Below the pieces are notes generated by a model that was not told the origin of the DNA, searched no databases, and saw only the letters and a list, made by a program, of their open reading frames with translations. The position numbers and the translations under genes are program-made. From Amycolatopsis sp. WQ 127309 (GTDB lineage Bacteria > Actinomycetota > Actinomycetes > Mycobacteriales > Pseudonocardiaceae), in the NCBI RefSeq assembly GCF_023023025.1, contig NZ_CP095481.1:4464001-4528000 (forward strand): 64,000 nt of DNA. Direction: 5' to 3'. Below are positions 1-13,037 of the stretch, piece after piece. Positions within the stretch are counted from its first letter, which is position 1; each line of letters opens with the position of its first letter.

Positions 1-111
1 CCGACCCCCGCCTGCGGTCTTGCCGGCGCGACGCCGGACTGGATGCGCCGGGCTCTCGAGTTGTCCCGCGAGCTGGGCAAGGCCTTCGTGGAGCCGCCGG
101 AACGTTGGTGA
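1..111 (+). CDS. C-terminal end of a MetE-like (cobalamin-independent methionine synthase family) protein, partial
   Basis: The frame is open from the window edge to a TGA at 109-111 and gives 36 residues starting PTPACGLAGAT and ending in a Glu-Arg-Trp. The run GLAGATPDWMRRAL looks like the C-terminus of the MetE-like proteins that sit directly upstream of ligA in mycobacteria and other actinobacteria. The assignment rests mostly on that gene order, because no catalytic residues lie in the fragment. It is followed by 85 nt and then an unknown gene on the same strand, so the three genes could form one transcript. Confidence 0.5.
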   Translation, partial: PTPACGLAGATPDWMRRALELSRELGKAFVEPPERW

Positions 112-195
112 CGGAATCCGGCAACTCGCCGACATCGGCGTGGCACGCCAAGTAGCGTGGCGGGGAAGCCGACCGAACGAGGACCACCGATAGCC

Positions 196-3573
<3,378 letters not shown>

Positions 3574-3605
3574 CCGGGCGAGGGCGACGAGGGTTTGTTG
3601 TCGAA

Positions 3606-3640
3606 GGGGCGACGTCTTGAGAAGAGACGTCGCCCCTTTT
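3606..3640 (+). terminator. intrinsic terminator of the ligA-GNAT unit
   Basis: A perfect 12-bp stem (GGGGCGACGTCT at 3606-3617 and its complement at 3625-3636) with a 7-nt loop is followed by TTTT. It lies 33 nt after the GNAT stop codon. Confidence 0.85.
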
Positions 3641-3750
3641 CGGCAATTGCGTGGCCCGCTCCGGACTCGACCGCCGCGACGATCTGAGCCGGAGCGTCAT
3701 CGAGAGCCGGTCGAACGGGCGAACAGCCCGTCGACGGCCGCACCCGACCA

Positions 3751-3776
3751 CCCGACCACCCGGCCGGGTGGTCGGG
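3751..3776. terminator. perfect 26-bp palindrome, probable terminator of the ACT gene
   Basis: CCCGACCACCCGG at 3751-3763 is followed directly by its reverse complement to 3776. It lies 40 nt beyond the 3' end of the leftward ACT gene in a convergent intergenic space. There is no T tract on either strand, so terminator activity is inferred; a protein-binding site is the alternative. Confidence 0.45.
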
Positions 3777-3815
3777 ATGGCGTTGCCGGATTCGGGCGAC
3801 GCGGTCTACCTCGCG

Positions 3816-4472
3816 TCAGCCGTCGAGGACGACCGCGACGATCCCCGCCAGGTGAGCGAGCCGGGCGACTTCGGCGGCGCGGAAGTTCGGTCCGCCGGGG
3901 CGGGCCACCAGCAGCGCCTTGCCCGGCTTGCCCAGTGGGGTCGCGGCCAGCTCGGTGCCCAGCTCCTTCCACGTCTCCGGGATCCAGGCCTCCTCGCTGT
4001 CGAGCACCGTCGCGCGCTCGAGCGGCAGCCAGGGCAGGTCCGTGATGGGAGTTTCCGGCGCGGCACTCGACGACGCCAGCCGGACGGCGCCGGTCTCGGA
4101 GTACTCGACGATCATCGCCCAGCCCGCGCGCACGATGCGGGGCACGCCCTCGGCCAGGATGTCGAGACCGGTCTTCGGCCGCGCGGCTATCTCTTCGACG
4201 AGCTCGAGCTCGCGGTGGGTGTCGAGCACGCCCGCGTACGGGCGGACCGCGTCAACTTCGACGCCTTCGACACTCTCCGCCGCCGTGATCAGCGCGTCGG
4301 GCAGGCGGCCCGACGGGAGCTCGACGACCAAGTCGTCCACGGCCACGCCCGTGCCGCGTTCGACGACGTCCACGCTGAGTATGTCCGCGCCTACCGTGCC
4401 GAGGGCCGTGGCGACCGCGCCGAGGGTCCCCGGGCTGTCCGGAAGGAGGACCCGGATCAGGAACGACACCAC
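3816..4472 (-). CDS. ACT domain-containing protein (Rv3013-like)
   Basis: The 218-residue product opens with an ACT domain ([22 protein letters not shown], shown here only as its first part up to SPGTLG; roughly residues 1-75), a fold that binds amino acids and controls enzymes allosterically. The remaining 140 residues form a GAF-like or other second region with no motif I can name. In mycobacteria the same family lies between ligA and gatC, also divergent from gatC. Two adjacent GTG codons compete; the outer one (4472) is used because AGAGG lies about 12 nt upstream. Amino-acid binding is inferred from the domain. Confidence 0.8.
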   Translation of the reverse strand: MVSFLIRVLLPDSPGTLGAVATALGTVGADILSVDVVERGTGVAVDDLVVELPSGRLPDALITAAESVEGVEVDAVRPYAGVLDTHRELELVEEIAARPKTGLDILAEGVPRIVRAGWAMIVEYSETGAVRLASSSAAPETPITDLPWLPLERATVLDSEEAWIPETWKELGTELAATPLGKPGKALLVARPGGPNFRAAEVARLAHLAGIVAVVLDG

Positions 4473-4705
4473 GCGCCCCTCTCACCTCTGGCGTCCCAGC
4501 CTTGCCGTGGGACGCTCGATGCCGGTCGCCGATTGTGACAGACCCACCCGGCTCGCGGGACCCACTGTCCGCCGGGCGGGACTTCGGTGTCGCCGGACGG
4601 CACTCGGCTTGCGCCGGGCGTAACCCAGTCGAGTCCGCCCACGCCGCCACCATAGACTTGCAGCTTCCGAGACAACCCGCACAGCACAACCCGGGAGTCA
4701 CCCGC

Positions 4706-5005
4706 GTGCCCAACATTTCCCGAGACGAGGTTGCGCACCTCGCGAAGCTGGCCAGGCTGGCCGTGACCGACGACGAGATCGACGTCTTCGCCGGCCAGCT
4801 CGACCAGATCCTGGACTCGGTGGCCAAGGTGAGCGAGGTCGCCGCCGAAGACGTGCCGCCCACTTCGCACGCCGTGCCGCTGACGAACGTCTTCCGGCAG
4901 GACGTCGTCCGTCCCGGGCTCACCCAGCAGCAGGCCCTGGCCGGTGCGCCGGCCGCCGAAGAGGGCCGGTTCCGGGTGCCGCGGATTCTGGGGGAAGAGC
5001 AGTGA
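4706..5005 (+). CDS. gatC: aspartyl/glutamyl-tRNA amidotransferase subunit C
   Basis: GatC is the small belt subunit that holds GatA and GatB together in the amidotransferase converting Glu-tRNA(Gln) to Gln-tRNA(Gln), and Asp-tRNA(Asn) to Asn-tRNA(Asn). The 99-residue length is typical, and the opening [15 protein letters not shown] is the family signature. GTG at 4706 is preceded by GGGAG at 4693-4697; an in-frame extension to 4502 has no family similarity and is rejected. A possible -10 (TAGACT, 4653-4658) lies upstream. Its last 4 bases overlap the gatA start (GTGA), a classic coupled junction. Confidence 0.95.
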   Translation: MPNISRDEVAHLAKLARLAVTDDEIDVFAGQLDQILDSVAKVSEVAAEDVPPTSHAVPLTNVFRQDVVRPGLTQQQALAGAPAAEEGRFRVPRILGEEQ

Positions 5006-6519
5006 CCGAGCTGATCAAGCTGACCGCCGCGGAACTGGCGGAGAAGATCCACACGCGCGAGGTGTCCGCGGTCGAGGTCACGCAGGCCCACCTGGACCGG
5101 ATCGCCGAGGTGGACGACCACGTCCACGCGTTCCTGCACGTCGACACCGAGGGCGCGCTGGCCGCGGCCAAGGCCGTCGACGAGGGCATCGCCGGCGGCC
5201 AGGCGCCCGTGTCGCCGCTGGCCGGCGTGCCGCTCGCGCTGAAGGACGTCCTCACCACCGAAGGCATCCCGACGACGTGCGGGTCGAAGACCCTCGAGGG
5301 CTGGATCCCGCCGTACGACGCGACGGTGACGCGCAAGCTGCGCGAAGCCGGCGTCGTCATCCTCGGCAAGACCAACATGGACGAGTTCGCCATGGGGTCG
5401 TCGACCGAGAACTCGGCGTACGGCCCGACGCACAACCCGTGGGACCACGCCCGCATCCCGGGTGGTTCCGGTGGTGGTTCGTCGGCGTCGATCGCGGCCT
5501 TCGAAGCCGCGCTGGCGATCGGCACCGACACCGGTGGCTCGATCAGGCAGCCCGGCTCGGTCACCGGCACTGTCGGCGTCAAGCCGACCTACGGTGGCGT
5601 GTCGCGCTACGGCCTCGTCGCTTTCTCGTCGTCGCTCGACCAGGCCGGGCCGTGCGCCCGCACGGTGCTCGACGCCGCGCTGCTGCACGAGGTCATCGCC
5701 GGCTACGACCCGATGGACTCGACGTCCATCGACGCGCCGGTCCCGCCGGTCGTCGCCGCGGCCCGCCAGGGCGCGAACGGCGACCTGTCCGGCGTCCGCG
5801 TCGGCGTGGTGAAGGAGTTCGGCGGCGACGGCTACCAGCCGGGCGTGCTGCGGTCCTTCGAGGCCGCGGTCGAGCAGCTGCGCGCGCTCGGCGCCGAGGT
5901 CGTCGAGGTGTCCTGCCCGAACTTCACCTACGCGCTGCCGGCGTACTACCTGATCGCGCCGAGTGAGTGCTCGTCGAACCTCGCCCGGTTCGACGCCATG
6001 CGCTACGGCCTGCGCGTCGCCGACGACGGCACGCACAGCGCCGAAGAGGTCATGTCGCTGACGCGTGAAAAGGGCTTCGGTGCCGAGGTCAAGCGGCGGA
6101 TCATGCTGGGCACGTACGCGTTGTCGTCTGGCTACTACGACGCTTACTACGGCTCGGCGCAGAAGGTGCGCACGCTGATCACGCGTGACTTCGCCTCGGC
6201 CTTCGAGAAGGTCGACGTCCTCGTTTCGCCGACCACGCCGACCACGGCGTTCAAGATCGGTGAGCGCGTCGACGACCCGATGGCGATGTACCTCGCCGAC
6301 CTGTGCACCATCCCGTCGAACCTGGCCGGCAACGCCGCGATGAGCGTGCCGAGCGGCCTGTCCGACGAGGACGGCCTGCCCGTCGGCCTGCAGATCATGG
6401 CCCCGGCGCTCGCCGACGACCGGCTCTACCGGGTCGGCGCCGCCTACGAGGCCGCCCGCGACGCCGCCGCCGGCGGTTCGCTGGTCCACAAGGTCCCGGA
6501 GCTGGGAGGAACGAAGTGA
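5002..6519 (+). CDS. gatA: aspartyl/glutamyl-tRNA amidotransferase subunit A
   Basis: GatA is the amidase subunit; it hydrolyses glutamine and delivers ammonia to GatB. The 505 residues contain the amidase-signature catalytic set in the right order: Lys81 (ALKDV), Ser156 in the PGGSGGG stretch and nucleophile Ser180 in [10 protein letters not shown], with the normal 24-residue gap between the two serines. The usual PGGSSGG sequence has a Gly in place of its second Ser, a change that spares the cis-Ser position. The GTG start overlaps the gatC stop and the gene ends overlapping the gatB start, so gatC-gatA-gatB is one operon. Confidence 0.97.
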   Translation: MTELIKLTAAELAEKIHTREVSAVEVTQAHLDRIAEVDDHVHAFLHVDTEGALAAAKAVDEGIAGGQAPVSPLAGVPLALKDVLTTEGIPTTCGSKTLEGWIPPYDATVTRKLREAGVVILGKTNMDEFAMGSSTENSAYGPTHNPWDHARIPGGSGGGSSASIAAFEAALAIGTDTGGSIRQPGSVTGTVGVKPTYGGVSRYGLVAFSSSLDQAGPCARTVLDAALLHEVIAGYDPMDSTSIDAPVPPVVAAARQGANGDLSGVRVGVVKEFGGDGYQPGVLRSFEAAVEQLRALGAEVVEVSCPNFTYALPAYYLIAPSECSSNLARFDAMRYGLRVADDGTHSAEEVMSLTREKGFGAEVKRRIMLGTYALSSGYYDAYYGSAQKVRTLITRDFASAFEKVDVLVSPTTPTTAFKIGERVDDPMAMYLADLCTIPSNLAGNAAMSVPSGLSDEDGLPVGLQIMAPALADDRLYRVGAAYEAARDAAAGGSLVHKVPELGGTK

Positions 6520-8021
6520 CTGCCGTGGCCGAGTTGATGGACTACGCCGACGTCATCGAACGCTTCAACCCGGTGCTCGGGCTCGAAGTGCACGTCGAGC
6601 TGAACACGAACACGAAGATGTTCTGCGGCTGCGCCAACGAGTTCGGCGGCGAGCCGAACACGAAGGTGTGCCCGACCTGCCTCGGCATGCCGGGCGCGCT
6701 GCCGGTGGTGAACGGCAAGGCCGTCGAAGGCGCGATCCGGATAGGTCTCGCGCTGAACTGCGAGATCGCCGAGTGGTGCCGGTTCGCCCGGAAGAACTAC
6801 TTCTACCCGGACATGCCGAAGAACTTCCAGACGTCGCAGTACGACGAGCCGATCGCCTTCAACGGCTACCTCGACGTCACGCTCGACGACGGCGAGGTCG
6901 TGCGCGTCGAGATCGAGCGCGCGCACATGGAGGAGGACACCGGCAAGTCGCTGCACGTCGGTGGCGCCACCGGCCGGATCCACGGCGCCGAGCACTCGCT
7001 GCTCGACTACAACCGTGCCGGCGTGCCGCTGATCGAGATCGTCACCAAGACGATCGAGGGCACCGGCGAGCGGGCTCCCGAGGTCGCTCGGGCGTACGTG
7101 TCCGCGCTGCGTGACCTGCTGCGCGCGCTCGACGTGTCCGACGTCCGGATGGACCAGGGCTCGCTGCGCTGTGACGCGAACATCTCGCTCATGGCGAAGG
7201 ACGCGACCGAGTTCGGCACCCGCACCGAGACGAAGAACGTCAACTCGCTGCGCAGCGTCGAGCGCGCGGTGCGCTACGAGATGACGCGGCAGGCGGCGAT
7301 CCTCGCCGACGGCGGCACGATCAAGCAGGAGACGCGGCACTTCCAGGAGGCCGACGGCTCGACGTCGCCCGGCCGCACCAAGGAGACCGCCGAGGACTAC
7401 CGGTACTTCCCGGAGCCCGACCTGGTTCCGATCGCGCCTTCGCGCGAATGGGTCGAGGAACTGCGCGGCACGCTGCCGGAGATGCCGGCCGAGCGTCGGA
7501 AGCGGATCCAGCAGGAGTGGTCGCTTTCCGACGAAGCCCTGCGTGACCTGCTGAACGTCGGCGCCGTGGACCTCGTGGCGGCCACGGTCGAAGCCGGCGC
7601 GAAGCCGGACGAGGCGCGCGGCTGGTGGGTCAACACCCTCGCCCAGGAGGCCAACGCCCGCGAGGTGGAGCTGGCCGACCTGGCCATCAGCCCGGCGCAG
7701 GTGGCCGAGGTCATCGGGCTGGTGACGTCCGGCGAGCTGACGAACAAGCTGGCCAAGGAAGTCGTCCAGGGCGTGCTCGCCGGCGAGGGTTCGCCGCGCG
7801 AGGTCGTCGAGAAGCGCGGGCTGAAGGTCGTCTCGGACGACTCGGCGCTGCTCGCGGCGATCGACGAGGCCCTGGCGTCGCAGCCGGACGTCGCGGAGAA
7901 GATCCGCGGCGGCAAGGTGGCCGCGGCGGGCGCGATCGTCGGCGCGGTCATGAAGGCGACCAAGGGACAGGCCGACGCCAAGCGGGTCCGCGAGCTGATC
8001 ATCGAGCGCGTCGGTTCCTGA
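6516..8021 (+). CDS. gatB: aspartyl/glutamyl-tRNA amidotransferase subunit B
   Basis: GatB binds the misacylated tRNA, activates the glutamyl or aspartyl group with ATP and performs the transamidation. The 501 residues match full length: the N-terminal [10 protein letters not shown] and CPTCLGMPG region, the catalytic core with [10 protein letters not shown], and a C-terminal helical plus YqeY-like tail ending before 8021. GTG at 6516 overlaps the gatA stop (GTGA) and has GGGAGGA at 6504-6510; a longer in-frame ORF from 6303 would lie inside gatA and is rejected. Use of this complex implies GluRS (gltX, 39490) charges tRNA-Gln with glutamate here. Confidence 0.97.
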   Translation: MTAVAELMDYADVIERFNPVLGLEVHVELNTNTKMFCGCANEFGGEPNTKVCPTCLGMPGALPVVNGKAVEGAIRIGLALNCEIAEWCRFARKNYFYPDMPKNFQTSQYDEPIAFNGYLDVTLDDGEVVRVEIERAHMEEDTGKSLHVGGATGRIHGAEHSLLDYNRAGVPLIEIVTKTIEGTGERAPEVARAYVSALRDLLRALDVSDVRMDQGSLRCDANISLMAKDATEFGTRTETKNVNSLRSVERAVRYEMTRQAAILADGGTIKQETRHFQEADGSTSPGRTKETAEDYRYFPEPDLVPIAPSREWVEELRGTLPEMPAERRKRIQQEWSLSDEALRDLLNVGAVDLVAATVEAGAKPDEARGWWVNTLAQEANAREVELADLAISPAQVAEVIGLVTSGELTNKLAKEVVQGVLAGEGSPREVVEKRGLKVVSDDSALLAAIDEALASQPDVAEKIRGGKVAAAGAIVGAVMKATKGQADAKRVRELIIERVGS

Positions 8022-8029
8022 CCGCTTTC

Positions 8030-8566
8030 ATGACACAGCCGTTTTCCGTCAAGAGCGTCACCTGGCGCGAGTGGCTCGGCCTGGCGGCCGGGCTGCTCGC
8101 GCTGGGTTCGGCGTTCCTCCCGTGGACCACGCTCAGCACCAACAAGCCGGACATCGAGGACATCCTCTCGCAGCTGCCGCACGACCAGGTCGTGCGCGAC
8201 GCGTGGGACTCGAGCTTCTTCGCCTGGTGCCCGCCGCTGCCGTTGCTGCTGGCCGGGCTAGTCGTGGTCGTTTTCGGACGAGTCCGGAACGTGCGGGTCA
8301 GCGGCCTGCCGCACCTGTGGCTGGTCGTCGCCGCGGCGTCGGTGCTGCTGATGGCGATCGGCTGGCTCACGCTCGACTGGGAGTTCGACGCCGACCAGCG
8401 GGGCATCTTCGAGGCGGCCGGCATCGCCATCGGCCCGGGTTTCGGCCGGTTCCTGGGGATGTTCGCCGCGCTGGCGTCCGGGGTGGTCGCTTTCCTGGAC
8501 GTGCGGGCGATGCGCGCCGAAAGCCGGCAGCCGCGGAAACGCAGCCTGCGGGGCAAGAGCCGCTGA
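8030..8566 (+). CDS. small integral membrane protein, unknown function
   Basis: The 178-residue product has four predicted membrane segments (about residues 13-30, 65-84, 95-113 and 138-158) and a basic C-terminal tail (RKRSLRGKSR). A charged loop between segments 1 and 2 probably faces outward. I do not recognise a family. ATG at 8030 begins 8 nt after the gatB stop, so the gene is probably the last in the gat operon even though a functional link to tRNA amidation is not expected. No clear SD precedes it, in keeping with translational coupling. Confidence 0.75.
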   Translation: MTQPFSVKSVTWREWLGLAAGLLALGSAFLPWTTLSTNKPDIEDILSQLPHDQVVRDAWDSSFFAWCPPLPLLLAGLVVVVFGRVRNVRVSGLPHLWLVVAAASVLLMAIGWLTLDWEFDADQRGIFEAAGIAIGPGFGRFLGMFAALASGVVAFLDVRAMRAESRQPRKRSLRGKSR

Positions 8567-8599
8567 TCCGCAAGAGGGCGCACGGGTCTGTGGACCGTC

Positions 8600-8820
8600 T
8601 GACCCTCTCGGCGTGCGGTGGCGAAGCCTGCACTTCTTTCTGATGGCGGCCTGCGGTGGCAAGGACTGGGATCCGCTTGACGTCGGTTTGCGGTGACGAG
8701 GTCCGCGGATCGCTCCCGCCGTCGATCTCTGGCGACACCATTCGCTGATCCGCCTGAGGTCGGCTGTCGTGGCCAGTTTCGGTGACCTACTGGACCCGTG
8801 TGTGGCGGCAAAGTCTGCCC
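8600..8820. repeat. degenerate tandem array, period about 37-38 bp
   Basis: A core resembling TGCGGTGGCGAAG recurs at about 8614, 8652, 8689, 8728, 8765 and 8801, a spacing of 36-39 bp. Copies have drifted. The array occupies most of the 489-nt gap between the gat operon and the oxidoreductase gene; no gene is supported in that gap. A related array with a 76-bp (2 x 38) period lies after the operon at 13038-13340. Confidence 0.55.
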
Positions 8821-8920
8821 GCTAACTCTGATTCGTGACGCTGTTGCCGGGCCCCACAGTGCGGCGGCCGACCAGTCTGAGTCGGTGCGTCCTCGTCCGT
8901 TCTGGTTGCGCACCAGGCGC

Positions 8921-9078
8921 TGACAACGTTGACAGTGGGACGGCCTGTTGCGTGAGAAAGCGCTTTCTGCGACGGTCGAGAAGGCCGCACTCCGGGGACG
9001 TCGGGACGTGGAGGCCGGTTGCCGGGCATCGACGCGGAGGGGAGGAGGTCCGAGCTTGCGTACCGGAAAGCGCTTACG
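8921..9078 (+). promoter_or_regulatory. promoter with three LacI-type operator-like 14-mers
   Basis: TTGACA at 8929-8934 is a good -35 box; the -10 would fall near 8952-8958 but is weak. Three sites fit the LacI-family pattern TGNNANCGNTNNCA or close to it: TGACAACGTTGACA (8921-8934, an exact fit that overlaps the -35), AGAAAGCGCTTTCT (8955-8968, a perfect palindrome over the -10) and GGAAAGCGCTTACG (9065-9078, just inside the first gene). Centres are 34 and 110 bp apart. No lacI-type gene is in the window. Confidence 0.55.
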
Positions 9079-10165
9079 AGTCGCCGTCGTCGGGGCCGGC
9101 GGGATCGCGAAAAGTCACTGGGCCGCGTACGAAGCCCATCGTGATGACGTCGAGGTGGTGGCCGTTGCGGACGTCGACGAAGCGCGTGCCGCCGCGTTCT
9201 GCGCCGAGGCTGTGAGCGCCAACCCGTATCTGGACCTCGACACCCTGTTGGCCGAGCAGGAACCCGACCTCGTCTCGATCTGCACTCCGCCCGGACTGCA
9301 CGTCGAGCAGGCCAAGAAGGTTCTCGAGAGCGGCGCCTGGGCCTGGTGTGAGAAGCCGCCGTGCCGCTCGCTCGCCGAGTACGACGAGATCGCCTCCGTC
9401 GAACGGGACGGTGGGCCCTACGCCGCTTTCGTCTTCCAGCACCGGTTCGGCTCTGCAGCCGGGCACTTCCGGACGCTGCTCGCGGACGGGGAACTCGGCC
9501 GTCCGCTCGTCGCGCATTGCCAGACGACCTGGTACCGCGACGCCGGCTACTACGCCGTGCCGTGGCGGGGGAGGTGGGCGAGCGAGGGTGGCGGTCCGGC
9601 CATGGGCCACGGGATCCACCAGATGGATCTGCTGCTTCACCTGCTCGGCGACTGGGCCGAGGTGCGGGCGATGACCGCGCGGCTCGTGCACGACGTCGAG
9701 ACCGAGGACGTCTCCACGGCGCTCGTCCGGTTCGAGTCGGGTGCGCTGGCGACCGTGGTCAACAGCGTGCTGTCGCCGGACGAAGTGAGCCGGATCCGGA
9801 TCGACTGCGAAAACGCGACTGTCGAGCTCACCCACCTCTACGGCTACAGCGGCAAGGACTGGCGCTACACCCCGGCACCGCACGTGGTCGCCGATCGGAC
9901 GACGCGCTGGGCCGCCCCGCCTGACGACGTCGCCAGCTCGCACACCGCCGCGTTCGCGCCGGTCCTGGCCGCGTTCCGGGCCGGGCGGCGGCCGCCGTGC
10001 AGTGGGGTGGATGGGCGGCGGGTGCTGGAACTCGTCGCGGCGCTCTACAAGTCGGCCTTCACCGGTGGCGGGGTGCGCCGGGGCGAGATCGGGCCGGGTG
10101 ACGACTTCTACCGGTCGATGGCCGGCGCCGGTCAGGGCGTGGAGCAGGAAGGAGTGCGGATGTGA
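9056..10165 (+). CDS. Gfo/Idh/MocA family oxidoreductase
   Basis: The family comprises NAD(P)-dependent dehydrogenases of sugars, inositols and related cyclic polyols. The 369 residues start with a Rossmann fold (VAVVGAGGIAKSHW, about residues 8-21) and contain the family EKP motif in the form CEKPPC (about 99-104), where the Lys is catalytic. A C-terminal beta-sheet domain follows. I chose the TTG at 9056 because GGAGGAGG (9041-9048) lies 7 nt upstream; the longer ORF from 8948 would run through the operator palindrome. It is the first gene of four and overlaps the next one by 4 nt. The exact substrate is unknown. Confidence 0.88.
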   Translation: MRTGKRLRVAVVGAGGIAKSHWAAYEAHRDDVEVVAVADVDEARAAAFCAEAVSANPYLDLDTLLAEQEPDLVSICTPPGLHVEQAKKVLESGAWAWCEKPPCRSLAEYDEIASVERDGGPYAAFVFQHRFGSAAGHFRTLLADGELGRPLVAHCQTTWYRDAGYYAVPWRGRWASEGGGPAMGHGIHQMDLLLHLLGDWAEVRAMTARLVHDVETEDVSTALVRFESGALATVVNSVLSPDEVSRIRIDCENATVELTHLYGYSGKDWRYTPAPHVVADRTTRWAAPPDDVASSHTAAFAPVLAAFRAGRRPPCSGVDGRRVLELVAALYKSAFTGGGVRRGEIGPGDDFYRSMAGAGQGVEQEGVRM

Positions 10166-11079
10166 GCGCGGCGATCACCGTCACCCACCGGCACGGTGAC
10201 CACGTCGCCGTCGAAGCCGGCGGGGTCCAGTTGATGTCCTATGTGTACAAACCCGACCCGGTGGCCTACGAGTCCCGCAAGCCCTACACCCATCCGCTGC
10301 GCACCCTCGGCGGACGGCGCGTCAGCGGTTACCGCCCGGCCGACCACCGCTGGCACAAGGGCCTGCAGATGACATCGAGCCACCTGTCCGGCCAGAACTT
10401 CTGGGGCGGCCACACCTACGTCCCGGGCGATTGGTACCAGGACCTGCCCGATCGTGTCGGTTCGATGCGGCACGACGAGTTCGACAATTTCACCGTCGGC
10501 GGTGACCGGCTGACCTTCACCGAGCAGCTCACCTGGGTCGCCAACAGCGGTGAGGAATGGGCTCGGGAGCGGCGCGACATCGTCGTCCACTCGGTCGAGC
10601 CGGACGAAGGCGCCTGGGCCATCGACTGGGCGATCGAGCTGACCAACATCCGCGACACGCCACTCGCGTTCGGCAGCCCGACCACCGCCGGCCGCGAGAT
10701 GGCCGGGTACACCGGGCTGCACTGGCGTGGGCCGCGCGAGTTCAGCGGGGGGCGCATCCTCGGGCCCGGCGAGCTGGGCGGCGAGGAGATGATGGGCAGG
10801 CAGGCGCCCTGGCTGGCCTTCGTCGGCGAACACGACGACGTCGACGCGCATTCGACGCTCGTGTTCGCGCACGCCCCGGAGAACGACAGCGCGATCCACG
10901 AGTCGCACTGGTTCGTCCGTTCGCGGGACACGCCGACCGTGGCGATCTCGTGGGCGTTCTTCGAGGAATTCGTCCTGCCCCCGGGGGAGAGCTTCGCCTA
11001 TCGCTACCGGATCGTCGTCGCCGATGGTGCCTGGGATCGCGACCGCATCACCGGCTACCTCGGCACGCACGGGTTCTGA
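10162..11079 (+). CDS. PmoA/DUF6807 family protein
   Basis: The 305-residue product is rich in beta strand and carries the recognisable regions YVYKPDPVAYESRKPYTHP, DHRWHKGLQM and HESHWFVRSRDTP typical of the family annotated as PmoA or DUF6807. The family's biochemical role is not established; despite the name it is not a methane monooxygenase subunit, and it usually lies beside sugar dehydrogenases, as here. The GTG start overlaps the previous stop codon and follows GAAGGAG (10148-10154). I infer a role in uptake or breakdown of a carbohydrate. Confidence 0.75.
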   Translation: MSAAITVTHRHGDHVAVEAGGVQLMSYVYKPDPVAYESRKPYTHPLRTLGGRRVSGYRPADHRWHKGLQMTSSHLSGQNFWGGHTYVPGDWYQDLPDRVGSMRHDEFDNFTVGGDRLTFTEQLTWVANSGEEWARERRDIVVHSVEPDEGAWAIDWAIELTNIRDTPLAFGSPTTAGREMAGYTGLHWRGPREFSGGRILGPGELGGEEMMGRQAPWLAFVGEHDDVDAHSTLVFAHAPENDSAIHESHWFVRSRDTPTVAISWAFFEEFVLPPGESFAYRYRIVVADGAWDRDRITGYLGTHGF

Positions 11080-11088
11080 GAGGCAGGC

Positions 11089-11835
11089 GTGGACGAATTC
11101 CCCCTTCCGGGTGGCATCGGCGTCTCCCACCTGCGGGCTTACGACTGGGCGGCCGAAGACGGCGTTTGCGGTGGCAGCCCGCACCTGCACCTCGCCTGCA
11201 CCGAGGCGTACGTCGTCACGGGTGGGCGCGGCGCCGTGCAGACGCTGAGCGTCGACGGCTACGTCGAGACGCCGTTGTCGGCCGGGGTCATCGCGTGGTT
11301 CGCGCCGGGCACCGTGCACCGGATGGTGCAGGGCGGCGACCTGCGCGTCACCGTGCTCATGCAGAACAGCGGCCTGCCCGAGGCCGGCGACGCCGTGTTC
11401 ACTTTCCCGCCCGCGGTGCTCGCCGACCACGCCGCCTACGCCGAGGCCGCGGCGTTGCCGAAGACCGACGACGCCGCTCGACGACGCCGTGACCTGGCGA
11501 TTCGCGGCTACCTGCCGCTGCGTGAGGCGCTGCTCGACGGCGACCCGGAGCCGCTGCGGGCGTTCCACCGGGCGGCCGTCGCGCTCGTCGCGCCGAAGGT
11601 CGGGGAGTGGGTGCCGCAGTGGCGAGCCGGGGCGCTCAAGGCCGCCGAACTGACCGGCGCGCACCTCAAGGCGCTCGCTGATGGCGACGGGAGTCACCTC
11701 GAGCAATCGGGGGTGCGGGTCGCGACGCCGTCGAACCCCGACGGCTACGGCATGTGCGGCCGGCGCGCCGAATACGACATCCCCGGTGTGACCGCGCCGT
11801 ACGGCGGCGAACGAATCGACGTGGAAGGCCGGTAG
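11089..11835 (+). CDS. cupin-domain protein
   Basis: The 248-residue product has an N-terminal cupin barrel: HLHLACTEAYVV (about residues 37-48) gives the first motif, with two His and a Glu for a metal, and GTVHRMV (about 78-84) gives the second motif His. The rest is helical with no motif I recognise. Cupins in such operons are often sugar isomerases, lyases or binding proteins. GTG at 11089 is 9 nt after the previous stop and follows GAGAGGCAGG. The operon context suggests it acts on an intermediate handled by the two dehydrogenases. Confidence 0.78.
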   Translation: MDEFPLPGGIGVSHLRAYDWAAEDGVCGGSPHLHLACTEAYVVTGGRGAVQTLSVDGYVETPLSAGVIAWFAPGTVHRMVQGGDLRVTVLMQNSGLPEAGDAVFTFPPAVLADHAAYAEAAALPKTDDAARRRRDLAIRGYLPLREALLDGDPEPLRAFHRAAVALVAPKVGEWVPQWRAGALKAAELTGAHLKALADGDGSHLEQSGVRVATPSNPDGYGMCGRRAEYDIPGVTAPYGGERIDVEGR

Positions 11836-11838
11836 TTG

Positions 11839-12978
11839 ATGAACCAGACCATCGGAGTGCTGCTCAACGGGGTCACCGGCCGGATGGGGTACCGGCAGCA
11901 CCTGCTGCGGTCGGTGCTGGCGATCCGCGAACAGGGCGGGGTGGCGCTGCCGGACGGCACCCGCGCACAGCTCGAGCCGATCCTCGCCGGGCGCAACGCC
12001 GGCAAGGTCAAGGAACTCGCCGACCGGCACGGCCTGACGTCGTGGACCACCGACGTCGACACCGCGCTGGAGGACGTGCAGATCTACTTCGACGCGCAGC
12101 TGACGTCGGCGCGTGAGCCGGCGGTGCGCGCGGCGATCGCCGCGGGCAAGCACGTCTACGCCGAGAAGCCGTTGGCCGAGACCCTGGCTGGGGCGCTGGA
12201 GCTGGCGGGTCTGGCTCGGGACGCCGGGATCTGTCACGGCGTCGTGCACGACAAACTGTTCCTGCCCGGGCTGCGAAAGCTGCGGCGACTGGTGGATGGC
12301 GGCTTCTTCGGGCGCATCTTGTCCGTTCGCGGCGAATTCGGCTACTGGGTGTTCGAGGGCGACTGGCAGGATGCGCAGAGGCCGAGCTGGAACTACCGCG
12401 CGGAGGAGGGCGGCGGGATCGTGCTCGACATGTTCTGCCACTGGAACTACGTGCTGGAGAACCTGTTCGGCCGGGTTTCGGCCGTGACCGCGAAAGCGAC
12501 AACGCACATCCCGCGTCGCTGGGACGAGCAGGGCGAGGCGTACGCGGCGACGGCGGACGACGCCGCGTACGGCATCTTCGAGCTGGAATCGGGGGCGATC
12601 GCGCAGATCAACTCGTCGTGGTCGGTGCGCGTCTTCCGCGACGAGCTGGTCGAGTTCCAGGTCGACGGCACCGAGGGCAGCGCGGTGGCCGGGCTGAGGC
12701 GGTGCCGCGTGCAGCACCGGTCGGCCACGCCGAAGCCGGTGTGGAACCCGGACCTGCCGGCGACCGAGGCGTTCCGGGACCAGTGGGCCGAGGTACCGGA
12801 CAACGCGGAGTTCGACAACGGGTTCAAGGCGCAGTGGGAGGAGTTCGTCCGCGACGTGGTCGCCGGACGGCAACACCGCTACGACTTCTTCTCGGCCGCC
12901 AGGGGCCTGCAGCTCGCGGAGGCGGGGCTGACGTCGTCCGCGGAGGGACGACGGGTCGAGCTGAAGCCGCTCACCTGA
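11839..12978 (+). CDS. second Gfo/Idh/MocA family oxidoreductase
   Basis: A 379-residue NAD(P)-dependent dehydrogenase of the same superfamily as the first operon gene but only distantly similar. Visible features are an N-terminal nucleotide fold starting IGVLLNGVTGRMG (about residues 5-17) and the catalytic motif AEKPLAE (about 108-114). The sandwich domain is present to the C-terminus. A TTG at 11836 immediately precedes the ATG; I use the ATG, with GAAGG about 10 nt upstream. Only 3 nt separate it from the cupin gene. Two such dehydrogenases in one operon suggest an oxidation then reduction of the same sugar skeleton. Confidence 0.87.
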   Translation: MNQTIGVLLNGVTGRMGYRQHLLRSVLAIREQGGVALPDGTRAQLEPILAGRNAGKVKELADRHGLTSWTTDVDTALEDVQIYFDAQLTSAREPAVRAAIAAGKHVYAEKPLAETLAGALELAGLARDAGICHGVVHDKLFLPGLRKLRRLVDGGFFGRILSVRGEFGYWVFEGDWQDAQRPSWNYRAEEGGGIVLDMFCHWNYVLENLFGRVSAVTAKATTHIPRRWDEQGEAYAATADDAAYGIFELESGAIAQINSSWSVRVFRDELVEFQVDGTEGSAVAGLRRCRVQHRSATPKPVWNPDLPATEAFRDQWAEVPDNAEFDNGFKAQWEEFVRDVVAGRQHRYDFFSAARGLQLAEAGLTSSAEGRRVELKPLT

Positions 12979-13037
12979 ACGGGAGCCGCTGGCTTGTGTG
13001 GTCGCCGAGCTGCCGACAGTTGCTCGGCTACTGGTGG

